Assembly: GCF_014851395.1 (NCBI RefSeq)
Contig: NW_024040485.1
Span: forward strand, 6,720,104-6,784,103
Source of the DNA: Micropterus salmoides
Taxonomy: Eukaryota > Chordata > Actinopteri > Centrarchiformes > Centrarchidae
Direction of reading: 5' to 3'
DNA length: 64,000 bases
Positions 1 through 9,786 of this stretch are shown piece by piece. The translations under genes and the position numbers were made by a program. How positions within the stretch are numbered: the stretch's first letter is position 1; each line of letters opens with the position of its first letter. The notes beneath the pieces were generated by a model. It did no database searches, was not told where the DNA came from, and worked only from the letters and a program-made list of their open reading frames with translations.

Positions 1-198
1 AGACTCTAGGATTATAACAACTCTGGTGGTGCCCCTGGAACAAGGATAATTTAGATTTTATGAATATTAATTCATAATTGGGTATCAATTCTCATAAATT
101 TATTAAAATGCATAACTATAAAATTTAGGTCTGCTACTAGGTTGTGGATGACATGACGATAACATGTCCCATCCCTTTATCGTTACTAAGTAAAAGTC

Positions 199-280
199 AC
201 CAGGATGGCCGAGTGGTTAAGGCGTTGGACTTAAGATCCAATGGGCACAAGCTCTCGTGGGTTCGAACCCCACTCCTGGT
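199..280 (+). tRNA. tRNA-Leu (anticodon UAA), copy 1
   Basis: This is an 82-nt type II tRNA. The acceptor stem ACCAGGA/TCCTGGT pairs perfectly. The anticodon stem TTGGA/TCCAA encloses the loop CTTAAGA, giving anticodon TAA. The long variable arm is GGGC-acaa-GCTC with one G-T wobble, which differs from the other two copies. The T stem GTGGG/CCCAC and loop TTCGAAC are intact. Internal Pol III promoter boxes are present (A box TGGCCGAGTGG, B box GGTTCGAACCC). The CCA end is not encoded, as expected for a eukaryote. No run of four T's follows closely; the first one downstream is at about 699. Confidence 0.96.
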
Positions 281-334
281 AATGAGATGTGTTTATTGGG
301 GAGGATCACTAAGATTTCTGCAATGAAATGCATT

Positions 335-665
335 CAGCAGTCACTTTATTAGGTACACCTGTTCAATTGCTTGTTAACACAAACAGCCAATCACTTGGCA
401 GTGCATTTAGCTATGTAGACGGGGTCAAGACCACAGTGTACCCATCTTCTGATGGCTGCTTCCAGCAGGATAATGCACCACGTCACAAATATCAAATCAT
501 CTCAAACTGCTTTCTTGAACATAACAATTAGTTCACTGTAATCCAGCGGCCTCCACAGTCCCCAGATCTCAATCTAATAGAGCACCTTTGGGATGTGGTG
601 GCACGGGAGATTTGCATCATGGATGTGCAGCTGACAAATCTGCAACTGTGAGATGCTATCCTGCA
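335..665 (+). pseudogene. Tc1-like transposase fragment, unit 1
   Basis: This is a decayed, internally deleted Tc1/mariner relic. It starts with the terminal sequence CACTTTATTAGGTACACCT (342-360), then encodes the C-terminal part of a Tc1 transposase. That part contains QQDNAPRHK, which carries the second catalytic aspartate, and PDLNLIEHLWDVV, which carries the final acidic residue. The N-terminal DNA-binding domain and first aspartate are missing, and an in-frame TAG separates the two motifs. The 3' end is truncated and fused to spacer that leads into the tRNA-Leu(CAA)-like gene. Confidence 0.85.
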
Positions 666-734
666 AGTCTTCATGTAGAAATCAGTTACTGAGCTCAACA
701 TTTTTAGACGTTTTCTACTGCATTTTTTTATCTC

Positions 735-816
735 ACCAAGATGGCCGAGTCGTTAAGGCGTTGCACTCAAAATGCAATGGACGTGAGTCCTTGTGGGTTC
801 AAATCCCACTACTGGT
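735..816 (+). tRNA. tRNA-Leu (anticodon CAA)-like, possibly decayed, copy 1
   Basis: This is an 82-nt type II tRNA fold. The anticodon stem TTGCA/TGCAA is perfect, with loop CTCAAAA giving CAA and no intron. The variable arm GGAC-gtga-GTCC and the T stem GTGGG/CCCAC are also perfect. Two defects are visible: acceptor pairs 5 (A-C) and 6 (G-A) do not pair, and the D loop reads GAGTCGTTAAG where GAGTGGTTAAG is usual, which removes an invariant G and weakens the A box. A T5 terminator follows at 823-827. It may be expressed poorly or be a pseudogene. Confidence 0.8.
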
Positions 817-822
817 AGGAGG

Positions 823-827
823 TTTTT
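823..827 (+). terminator. Pol III T5 terminator after tRNA-Leu(CAA)-like copy 1
   Basis: A run of five T's begins 7 nt after the tRNA end, the normal distance for a eukaryotic Pol III stop signal. Confidence 0.7.
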
Positions 828-888
828 GATTACGGGTAGTGGATGACGATAACATGTCCCATCCCTTTATCGTAACTAAGTAAAAGTC

Positions 889-970
889 ACCAGGATGGCC
901 GAGTGGTTAAGGCGTTGGACTTAAGATCCAATGGGCACAAGCCCTCGTGGGTTCGAACCCCACTCCTGGT
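889..970 (+). tRNA. tRNA-Leu (anticodon UAA), copy 2
   Basis: Same structure as the copy at 199-280: perfect acceptor stem, TAA anticodon in loop CTTAAGA, and intact A and B boxes. The variable arm is GGGC-acaa-GCCC, fully paired. It lies in unit 2 of the 690-bp array, and no T4 terminator lies directly downstream. Confidence 0.96.
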
Positions 971-1024
971 AATGAGATGTGTTTATTGGGGAGGATCACT
1001 AAGATTTCTGCAATGAAATGCATT

Positions 1025-1355
1025 CAGCAGTCACTATTAGGTGTTCAATTGCTTGTTAACACAAACAGCTTATCACTTGGCAGCATCTCCATGCATTTAG
1101 GTATGTAGACGGGGTCAAGACCACAGTGTACCCATCTTCTGATGGCTGCTTCCAGCAGGATAATGCACCACGTCACAAAGCTCAAATCATCTCAAACTGC
1201 TTTCTTGAACATAACAATTAGTTCACTGTAATCCAGTGGCCTCCACAGTCACCAGATTTCAATCTAATAGAGCACCTTTGGGATGTGGTGGCACGGGAGA
1301 TTTGCATCATGGATGTGCAGCTGACAAATCTGCAACTGTGAGATGCTATCCTGCA
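1025..1355 (+). pseudogene. Tc1-like transposase fragment, unit 2
   Basis: Same relic as in unit 1, with an 8-bp deletion in the terminal repeat and a separate 8-bp gain about 30 bp later, so the unit length stays at 690 bp. The DNAPRHK and IEHLWDVV motifs remain and the in-frame TAG is shared. It cannot make a transposase. Confidence 0.85.
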
Positions 1356-1424
1356 AGTCTTCATGTAGAAATCAGTTACTGAGCTCAACATTTTTAGACG
1401 TTTTCTACTGCATTTTTTTATCTC

Positions 1425-1506
1425 ACCAAGATGGCCGAGTCGTTAAGGCGTTGCACTCAAAATGCAATGGACGTGAGTCCTTGTGGGTTCAAATCCCACT
1501 ACTGGT
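1425..1506 (+). tRNA. tRNA-Leu (anticodon CAA)-like, possibly decayed, copy 2
   Basis: Identical to the copy at 735-816, with the same two acceptor-stem mismatches and the same D-loop change. The defects therefore predate the duplication of the 690-bp unit. A T5 terminator follows at 1513-1517. Confidence 0.8.
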
Positions 1507-1512
1507 AGGAGG

Positions 1513-1517
1513 TTTTT
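1513..1517 (+). terminator. Pol III T5 terminator after tRNA-Leu(CAA)-like copy 2
   Basis: The same T5 run at the same distance as in the first unit. Confidence 0.7.
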
Positions 1518-1578
1518 GATTACGGGTAGTGGATGACGATAACATGTCCCATCCCTTTATCGTAACTAAGTAAAAGTC

Positions 1579-1660
1579 ACCAGGATGGCCGAGTGGTTAA
1601 GGCGTTGGACTTAAGATCCAATGGGCACAAGCCCTCGTGGGTTCGAACCCCACTCCTGGT
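1579..1660 (+). tRNA. tRNA-Leu (anticodon UAA), copy 3
   Basis: Identical to copy 2 across the 82 nt, with a perfect acceptor stem, TAA anticodon and fully paired variable arm. It lies in unit 3 of the array and is followed by the least truncated of the Tc1 fragments. There is no close T4 terminator. Confidence 0.96.
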
Positions 1661-1714
1661 AATGAGATGTGTTTATTGGGGAGGATCACTAAGATTTCTG
1701 CAATGAAATGCATT

Positions 1715-2171
1715 CAGCAGTCACTTTATTAGGTACACCTGTTCAATTGCTTGTTAACACAAACAGCCAATCACTTGGCAGTGCATTTAGCTATGTAGAC
1801 GGGGTCAAGACCACAGTGTACCCATCTTCTGATGGCTGCTTCCAGCAGGATAATGCACCACGTCACAAATATCAAATCATCTCAAACTGCTTTCTTGAAC
1901 ATAACAATTAGTTCACTGTAATCCAATGGCCTCCACAGTCCCCAGATCTCAATCTAATAGAGCACCTTTGGGATGTGGTGGCACGGGAGATTTGCATCAT
2001 GGATGTGCAGCTGACAAATCTGAAGCAACTGCGTGATTCTATCATGTCTCTGAGGAATGTTTCCAAAACTGTGTTGAAAGTATGCAACAGGAATTAAGGC
2101 AGATCTGAAGGCAAAAGGGGGTCCAACCCAGTACTGACAAGGTGTATCTAATAAAGTGGGCAGTTAGTGTA
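1715..2171 (+). pseudogene. Tc1-like transposase fragment, unit 3, with both ends kept
   Basis: This is the least truncated of the three relics. The left terminal repeat (CACTTTATTAGGTACACCT, 1722-1740) is matched by an inverted right end, GGTGTATCTAATAAAGTG, finishing at about 2171. The coding remnant runs from DNAPRHK through IEHLWDVV to the transposase C-terminus (GGPTQY-like end near 2125), with the same in-frame TAG. It lacks the N-terminal half and is a non-autonomous copy about 450 bp long. It probably shows the state from which units 1 and 2 were truncated. Confidence 0.85.
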
Positions 2172-2473
2172 CGTTAAGCTGGTAGTGAATGAAAGGGCTT
2201 TATTTAGATTTTATTTTGTATTGTTGCTGCCATAGAATCCTGGAATAAGTCAACGTTCAAGGATGAACTCTTTCCTTCACTTCGTCCTCAAAGTATAAAA
2301 TAGTCAATACCTGAATCTTCCAGTTATGTGAGAGTTTTAACTAAAAAATAAAGAATGGAGTGTGGGCATTCAGAAAACAGAAGTTTTTTTAAATTCCAAT
2401 TTCAAGAAAATCGGAATGCAAAATAAATATGCACAGACACTGAAATACATAAGCAGTGGTGTGTAAGTGTTAC

Positions 2474-2626
2474 CGTTTTCATCTGCGCCTCCTGTCTCTG
2501 CTGGACTCTGCTCATCCTCAGGAGCTTCCGGATAGATGATGGCAGTGTCTCCCTGCTGGAGAATCTCCTCCACTAGAGTATCCTTCACTGCCTCCTCTTC
2601 CTCTTCTGACACAAACTCCTCTTTCA
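2474..2626 (-). CDS. zeb1: zeb1 coding exon 3 (acidic region before first zinc-finger cluster)
   Basis: This is a 153-nt exon, phase 1 at both ends, with a TTTTTAG acceptor at 2633-2627 and a GTAACA donor at 2473-2468. It encodes VKEEFVSEEEEEAVKDTLVE, then EILQQGDTAIIYPEAPEDEQ, then SPAETGGADEN with one base left over. The segment VEEILQQGDTAIIYPEAPE corresponds to the ZEB1 block just before the N-terminal zinc fingers, and the ending DEN(G) matches the ZEB1 junction. ZEB2 has a related block but a different linker and an extra upstream exon. The frame joins exactly to exon 2, as the codon G|TG gives valine. The run of glutamates makes this one of the most acidic parts of the protein. The next exon, which should begin the C2H2 fingers, is not found between 1 and 2473, so the gene runs off the left edge. 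Confidence 0.95.
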
Positions 2627-4780
2627 CTAAAAACACACACACAGTTTCCAAACAAGTTTTAAAAGAATCAACAACTAAACAACTAGACTCCAATGACTGA
2701 ATCAGCAGCTGTATATGATGCTGTTTTGCATTATCACCACTAGAGAGAGGTAAAGTGCTTCTTTATAATCCCCTGTGCCGACCAAGACCGACACCATTTA
2801 AGTTGTTGTTTTGAAAGTACAGAGCTCGGTTTCATATCATGTGTGCTGTGCTGTGAGGAAATGTGGATCAAGCCAAACGGATAGAGTAAAAAGAGGAACA
2901 TTCCCCAATTTGGATTTGGTAATTTTAGACAGCTAGACACTGGCCAAACTTTCCAAACTCTTCACACCTATAAGACAGGCAAAAACATGTCTAAAGGGCA
3001 CAAGCAATCACTGAACTTTCATAAATTCGAAGGTGAGAATGGTAAAAAGAACATCAACTAAAATTTTTGTAACAACACAAGAAAGTATAGCACAGCTTGT
3101 TCCACTGACCTTTTCATGTGCAAAATTACTTACTAGGCTAAGGTTAAAAGAAAAACACCAAAATTGCTGTTTATGTAATAGCTGTACTGAGCAGTGACCT
3201 GTGGGAACAAAATTTCCTTCCTACCTCTAACAGCAACCAGCACTGAGCCCTTCTGAAATTGTAATCTTTTTTTCCCAAAACAAGCAGTTCAGCAATAAAA
3301 CCATCTATAATTTATACAGCTACATCCGGTTTATCTCATACAGCAGCAGCTGATCTGGCCTGATGAAGTTTGCTGAGGTTTGAGTTCACTCGGACCAGCT
3401 TGTTTACTATAAAAAGAGACAGGCTCAAACACATACTAAGACGAATAATTAGACGGCTGGATTTGACTCTGACGTGGCACTTCAGAAGGAAGTGACCTGG
3501 GAATGAAACAGTGGTGTGACACTAACAGTCCTCCATCTAACACTTCCTCTCATTAAACAAAACACCATTTTATATTCAAGTTAACCTCACATAAGAGACA
3601 CAGACAGGAATGCATAAGTTCATAAACTTAAGTGTTTTATCGCCCACCTCACGCTGAATATCTAAGCTGTTTCAACAGGCACTCAGGTGCAATAAGATGT
3701 AAACAAGTTTGACATAAAGGCTGGAATTGTCTACTGTTGCCATGGCATTACAGTGATATTTAGATATTTATAAAGCCGAAAGGGAAGGCTTTTATTGCAT
3801 TTACCTATGTACAATCTTTGTCTTCAGTCAACTATTTTAAGATTTATTATGGCTAGCTTTTAGTCATTGATACAAGCAACCAATGGCAAAGAAAGGTCAA
3901 AGTGGAAAAACAAATCTTGAATGTTTACTGTAGCTCAAAGTGACAGTGTGTCATAACTAAAGGCTGTGAAGCATGCTCAAGTTGTCTCATATTTTCATAG
4001 GTAGACCGTAGACCAACACTGACATCTGACAAAATAGTCTATAATGGTTCATTTCCATGTTAAAACTGCAGCAGATGGTACTGCATTTGGTAATCCAATT
4101 CCATAAAGCTGGGCTACTAACAAGAGACAGATGAAAAGATAATGATCACAAGCAAAGCAACAGAGGCAGAGATGTCTCTCAAACTGCCAAAACACTGGAT
4201 CCTACAGTTCCCATAATGCAACTCGATAGTATCGTTCATTAGACGCCCCCCTACCTCTTAAATGCCCTCTTCTTTGAACTCCACACCTCCAGTGTACAAC
4301 ACAGGCTTTCTGTTAATAATGTGAAGTATCAAGACCAATCTGAGATAACCCTGAACAATGTCATTTTTCTCAAACTTTGAAAAGCTCTCTTTGGAGCCAA
4401 AGAAGACAATTCTGAACAGTTTTCACAGGCTAAGTTGTGCTCCTCGTAACATGAGTAAACTGAACCTAACAGACAAATTGGTAGAGTGCCCCTTTAAGGT
4501 TACTATCAGGTTTGAAGCCAAGTGAAGCAAGAGCCAAGGCAACATAACTTACTAATTATTTTCTTGTTTTGTACTTTAATAGCGAGATTTATTTGTCTCA
4601 CAACTTTGTTGTCTTTGTCTTTATTTTACTCTTTATTGGCCGATGTAAAGCACCTTCTAACATTGTTTAGAAAGGTGCTCTTTCAAAAAACTTTCTTCCC
4701 ATTTTTAACATGAGTGACACAGAGTAACTGTTAATTGTTGGTTTTAATAGAATTTCCCTTGCAGTCGATGACATCTTTAT

Positions 4781-5639
4781 GGCCCTGTTTACACCTGGCA
4801 TTAACACTGTGATCGGACCGGACTCCTCCGCTCTATATGTAAATTAGCGTGTACATCATTTCCGTTTGCAAAGACCAAATGCGTTGTTGGTTTTAACTTG
4901 AATTGAAATGAAATTACTGTTATGGCCTCACTGATTACTGGACAAAAACACAACTTTATTCAATGATTTTGGTGACATTGGATCACATTTTATGGAGAAT
5001 TTTTTTTCCCTCTGATGTCCTCTGATGCTCTGCCTCAACTTTACGGAGTTTCCTGAGGGACAGATAGCTAGACTTGTTGCTAAAGTAACCGCTAACTGTG
5101 GCTATCTCTAGCTACTGATGGCTTGTTAGCTCAGTTAGCCACGCAGAGAAGAAGAATAAATAAAGATTAAATAAAGCTTTATTAAATCTCCTCCTTCCAG
5201 CAGTCCAAAGACCCTGTGCTAGCTGACACTGCCCTGGTGCACCGAGCTCCCAGTCAAATACAGTTAGCAGCAGTTAACAGTTGTCCATCAGGAAACTCTG
5301 TAAATCACTGGGAGTTGAGGCAGAGCAGCCGGAGTACATCAGACAGCAGGTTTCATGTGTACTCCATCTGTGAGACTCCATTTTGCCTGGTGTTGTGGCT
5401 TCTTCTTCTTCTTTCAGAACTTTAATTTGATGCCGTTAGTGCTGTTCTCTCTGTACATCCATGGTTGATGCACAAATGAGTACGTACATCCAATACGCAG
5501 AGGACATCAGTTGAGTAGGCGGATCTTCAATATGACCCAGACCACCTCCGAATGTGGTCCATTCTCACCTGTCCTTTCAGCAGTCCACTTGTAATTGGAT
5601 TACCCATGACGCATGTTAATGCCAGGTGTAAACAGGGCC
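4781..5639. mobile_element. Non-autonomous DNA transposon, 859 bp, perfect 26-bp TIRs
   Basis: The left end at 4781-4806 (GGCCCTGTTTACACCTGGCA...) is the exact reverse complement of 5614-5639. The interior encodes no transposase I recognise. No clear target-site duplication is visible, so I cannot assign a superfamily. It lies in zeb1 intron 2. Confidence 0.82.
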
Positions 5640-6060
5640 TGGCTCTGTTGCCTTTGTTTAAGATCTGGGGTTTTGTGCTGTTTCACTGTTTATAACAGTA
5701 GTAAAGTATCAGGGGCAGACGTTACCTCACTTTCTGTGTGTAAAAAACACTGATAAGAACAAGCAGTGAGGTGAAACTGTGAGCAGTGTTGCCATGGAGA
5801 TCCAGCATTTTAAATGCAGGCAGGATCGGTGCCAAAGACCACGCCTCTTCCTGCTGAGCCTTGTCAGGGACAGGTGCAGCAGTGTGTGTGCATGTCGGTT
5901 TGTGTGTGAGTCTGTGTGTGTCTTCATAAAGAAGAGGCGGGACCAGGCCAACTCCTGTTAAGCCTCATTTCAAACATGGAGATCTCTGCTTCCCATGATC
6001 TCATCCAAAAACTTTCCAAATCTCTCTTTCCCCCTCAGAGTCACACTCATCTACCTTCCA

Positions 6061-6081
6061 TATAATAATAATAATAATAAC
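6061..6081. repeat. (AAT)n microsatellite
   Basis: About seven AAT triplets in intron 2. Confidence 0.85.
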
Positions 6082-6240
6082 AAGCTGAAGAGGAAACAAT
6101 TTAGCTGTTTTTTCTTTCGTCTGGGCATTTAGTGTGGACGGACAGCTTTACAAAAACAACCTGAAAACACTAGTATACCTAAGTAGACCTAAGCAGCATT
6201 TTCAAAATGACTCAGCAGTTTACTATGGATGTAGTAACTT

Positions 6241-6545
6241 GTTCCCTAACCGCCCCTTTTTCTCTACATCTTTTGTCCTCCTCCTTCTTGCCTCCTGCTA
6301 ATTCCCTCCATCACTCTTTCACCCTTTCTTGCTCCCTCTTCCTTCCCACTCCTTTGCCATTTCTCTTACTCCTCAACACTCACTTCTCTCTCTTCTCTCC
6401 ATTTTCTCTTCTAACTTCTACCCCCATCTGTCTCTGCACCTTCATCTTTTCTTTAAATTCCATCTCTTGCCTTTTTTTGTTTCTGCCCTTCACCTCCCTC
6501 CTTTAGTTGCTTGCTTTATTTCCCTCCATCACTCCTCCTTCTGAC
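6241..6545 (+). repeat. 300-bp polypyrimidine-rich tract
   Basis: This stretch is overwhelmingly C and T on the plus strand, and hence purine-rich on the zeb1 transcript. It has no strict repeat unit. The open frames that cross it consist of S, L, F and P only and are not genes. Confidence 0.75.
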
Positions 6546-8744
6546 CCCCCCAACCCCCGTCTGATACACCTCTCTGCATATTTTCCCACCACACTCTACA
6601 ATTACACTTAATGCCTCAGAAAAAGTCACGCAGTAATAACGACCAGCACTCCGCAACACGCACACATGTGGAATATCAGAATGGAATGAAAACAGGAAAT
6701 CATGTGATGCATACACACACGTACACATACGCACTCCGCATTTGCACGGGAACACACACCGGCGGAGTTATTCACGAGCACAAGCACCCACTAAAGGCAC
6801 ACACATACACACAGCACTGCACTTGTATACCTTGCCAGAACCTGTCACTGTGAGTCCGTGGTGAATTTATAAGGCAGGATGGATTGGAGCTGCAGTGCGG
6901 CCCAGACTGCAGGCGGAGTAGCAGACACTAATCTCTCACCAGAGGACCAATTCAACACCAGCTGCTCTCCCTGCTTTCTCCTCTCGCCTCAGACGGGGAC
7001 GAAAGAAAGGAGTGAAAGTCAGACAATCCAAAAATATCACACGGAGCCTTTTGAAGGGTTACCAACGTGGCTCTATGGCACTGCAACATTTCATGACTTT
7101 TCCATGACTTCCTTCCAACACCGTCGGAACTCTTCCACACACACTAAAAGTGTTACTCCTTCCTGGTTTGTTAATGTTTTTCTAAAGAAGTGAATAGGCT
7201 GGTTTCTGCCGCAGGTGCAACTGTGAAAAAAAAAGCTATGAATGCACGACGTGGGCAAATACATTATGGTGCCCTACTGTAACGGGACTCAATTACTTAA
7301 GTGTCCCCAAAGAACTGATCAGATTCAAAGAACTTCCCCATCAAGATTTTATAATAGACATTATAAGTTCAGTATTCTTCCAGAAATGTGTCTGCCTGTG
7401 TGTTGGTCTGTATATATGAGAAATTGTCATCATTTTTGCACTAATGTTGACATTTTAGATATTTAATTGCTCTTATGTACTGTAGAATAACTAAAATGTG
7501 GGCACATTTACTATCTTACATTATTGCCATGTGAAGCACCTGATAGTAAAGGTCAAGGGTTGAAAAACACAGCATTCAGGCAATGAATGAACTATTTCTC
7601 TCTGCTCAACGCTACATACTCGACTCAGGCCTCACAGTTTTGAACCAAAAGTGCTATAAACAACACTGGCACTAAAAAGTCCATAGAGCACCCAGAAAGA
7701 ACTGCTTTCTTATCAAAAACACACAAGCTGAGTTGATACAAACAGCCAGGTTGGTTAGTTCCTGCTGACATGCTCATGAGCAAGTCTCTGTGGTTGCACC
7801 AGCTCTGGTTCCACCAGCACTGTCCCAAAGCTGACCTCTATGGAGGCTGAAACCAAAGACACTTTTCCTACAAATGAAATGTCCCTAATCAACAACAACG
7901 AACAAGTACGCTCGCTTATTAGAGCAGAAGTCCATAATGTAATATGCGACTATGCCAAATGTTAAAAAACTCTCACTCTACTGCAGTAGTAGTAGTACTG
8001 CAGTACTAGTCACTCATGTAAAGCACCAGTGTTTCATTCTGATGAATCTGTTTACATAATGTCTTCATCTGTAGATGCGTTGGTTAGCCGGATGACATTG
8101 ATTTTGCAGTGCCAATTATTAAGCCAGGCATCAGACCTAATAGTAACAAAAATTATAATACATTTATTTGTACAGCCATTACCTGAGGAGTTTAAAAAAA
8201 GAAAATTCAAATACAGGATACCAATTAGAGGCAGCCTGATACTGGATATTTGAGAACAAACTTGATATCAATATATGAGACTTTAAATATTCCAATTGTG
8301 TTATATGTATATCACACAATATACATTTTTAACATAAACTCATAACAATAAACATAAGATCCCTTAAATTTGTTTATCTAAGAATTGTTCTGAACGGAAC
8401 ATTTTAGAGCTGGAAAAAGAAATGTAATGGTGACGCTGTTTCTTTAGCTTCACTCAAACAAATGGTACCTTTTTGCATTTCTGTACTGTAATTTCTTTAT
8501 CAGCTATAGTCTGCCAATAGTCTGCTTCAAGGTTGTGGGCTCTAATAACTATGGCTTGTATGCACTTACATACCTGCAAGCATGAGGCCAAAAAAGTTAG
8601 AAGAAGTTAATTCTTACAAAAAAGTCAAGTAAGCTTATGTCAAGGTTTACTGAACAACAACAAGCTCAGCAAACCCTTCTGTGGATAATTAACAGCTAAT
8701 AATATTCAAAGTCGGCACACCACCTATCACTTCAAACACTGAGG

Positions 8745-8945
8745 AGAGGTTTTTAGACAATATCTGCAGTTGGATTTGAGGTAGAAGAAGAATTGAGGAG
8801 AAGAGAAAAAAATGGGGGGGGGCAAGCTGGGTAGAAGAATACAAAGAGATGAAAAGGGATCAATGACTGAAGAAAAATAGTGGGTACACAGAGGAGAAAG
8901 GAGAGAGCTGCGAGAGGGAGAGTAACAAAGTGAAAGAGAGCGAGC
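8745..8945 (+). repeat. Purine-rich tract with G9-10 run
   Basis: The stretch is mostly G and A on the plus strand, with a G run at about 8813-8822. Minus-strand frames through it are pyrimidine-derived low-complexity peptides and are not genes. Confidence 0.65.
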
Positions 8946-9786
8946 AGCACTCATGAGCACTGCTCACACCATGTAAGGCTTTATTCAGAAACAATGAAAC
9001 AAGCCTTGAGAGAAATATCTCTGAGTGTCACATTCTCGCCGTCTCCATGGTTTTAGTATTTCCTGCTTGGCTATAACTGACTGCTGTAGAGATGAAGGCA
9101 GATGCTTGCGTAGGCTGAGCTGTTTGTGGGGAATCGAGGATTAAAAGGGCATTGAGAAGCGGCGTAAACACAAGCCAATCAATCTCAGCTGTTGAATGCA
9201 GACTTGGTTCTGCCTCTGCTTATTAAAAATCTTGTGGTACCTTCGCTGTTTGGTTTGAATGCTAAGTGTCAGCTTTCTGAAAGTGCGCTGATCCTGCAAA
9301 CTCTCTTACTATAGGTTATCTGGAGGTATGTACGAGTTTTAAAGAGCTTTCTCTTGCTGTCTCGAATGGAAACGAAATTCATTTCTTAAAACACAACTTC
9401 CAAAAAGTATATTTCTGCCTGCACTTCCTGCAGCTGGGGAAACTTCTGAAACTATAAATGGGCAGAATAAGAGGAAGGACAGCAGGAAATTCATTGATAA
9501 GCAACTTAAATTCCAACTGTGTTTATTAAAGCAGACGTGATGCCTCCTGCATGACTAAACCTGTTCTGTTTTAATCTACAAGTGGACATGTAGTGCAAAT
9601 AAAACCTGTCTGCTCAGACAAACAACGAGCTGTTTAGCTGACTCAACTCCCCACAGTCAAACACAATCCCAGCAGTGCTAATGAGGAAACTCATTAAAAC
9701 ATTATTCCACTAATATCTCAGTCAACATTCCTGTCTTTACATACTACATATGAAATAAAACAAACTCAAAAGTAGAGATGACACTT

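Larger units (their letters stand above)
141..2025 (+). repeat. 690-bp tandem array: tRNA-Leu(UAA) + Tc1 fragment + tRNA-Leu(CAA)-like
   Basis: There are three head-to-tail units with a period of exactly 690 bp. The tRNA-Leu(UAA) genes start at 199, 889 and 1579, and the tRNA-Leu(CAA)-like genes start at 735 and 1425. Units 1 and 2 have the order tRNA-Leu(UAA), Tc1-like transposase fragment, AT-rich spacer with T runs, tRNA-Leu(CAA)-like gene and T5 terminator. Unit 3 shares the first tRNA and the Tc1 piece, then diverges at about 2022 and keeps a fuller Tc1 3' end, with no second leucine tRNA. Units are nearly identical, with a handful of substitutions and one pair of indels in unit 2. This points to recent unequal exchange or gene conversion. 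The array is antisense to zeb1 inside intron 3. Confidence 0.93.
1..2473 (-). other. zeb1 intron 3, left part cut by window edge
   Basis: The intron begins at the GTAACA donor of exon 3 and continues beyond position 1, because no exon with zinc-finger coding appears here. It carries the tRNA-Leu/Tc1 tandem array on the opposite strand. The 300 bp between the array and exon 3 (2172-2473) show nothing recognisable. Confidence 0.85.

Noticed and set aside
328..531. 67-codon frame repeated at 1708-1911 as a conserved small gene
   Set aside because: It is a piece of a Tc1 transposase (DNAPRHK motif) carried by the 690-bp repeat, not a separate gene.
1..2180. CRISPR-like array
   Set aside because: The repeats are 690 bp long, contain eukaryotic tRNAs and have no short-spacer structure.
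6207..6544. Open frames of 99 and 71 codons
   Set aside because: They are translations of a polypyrimidine tract (S, L, F, P only).
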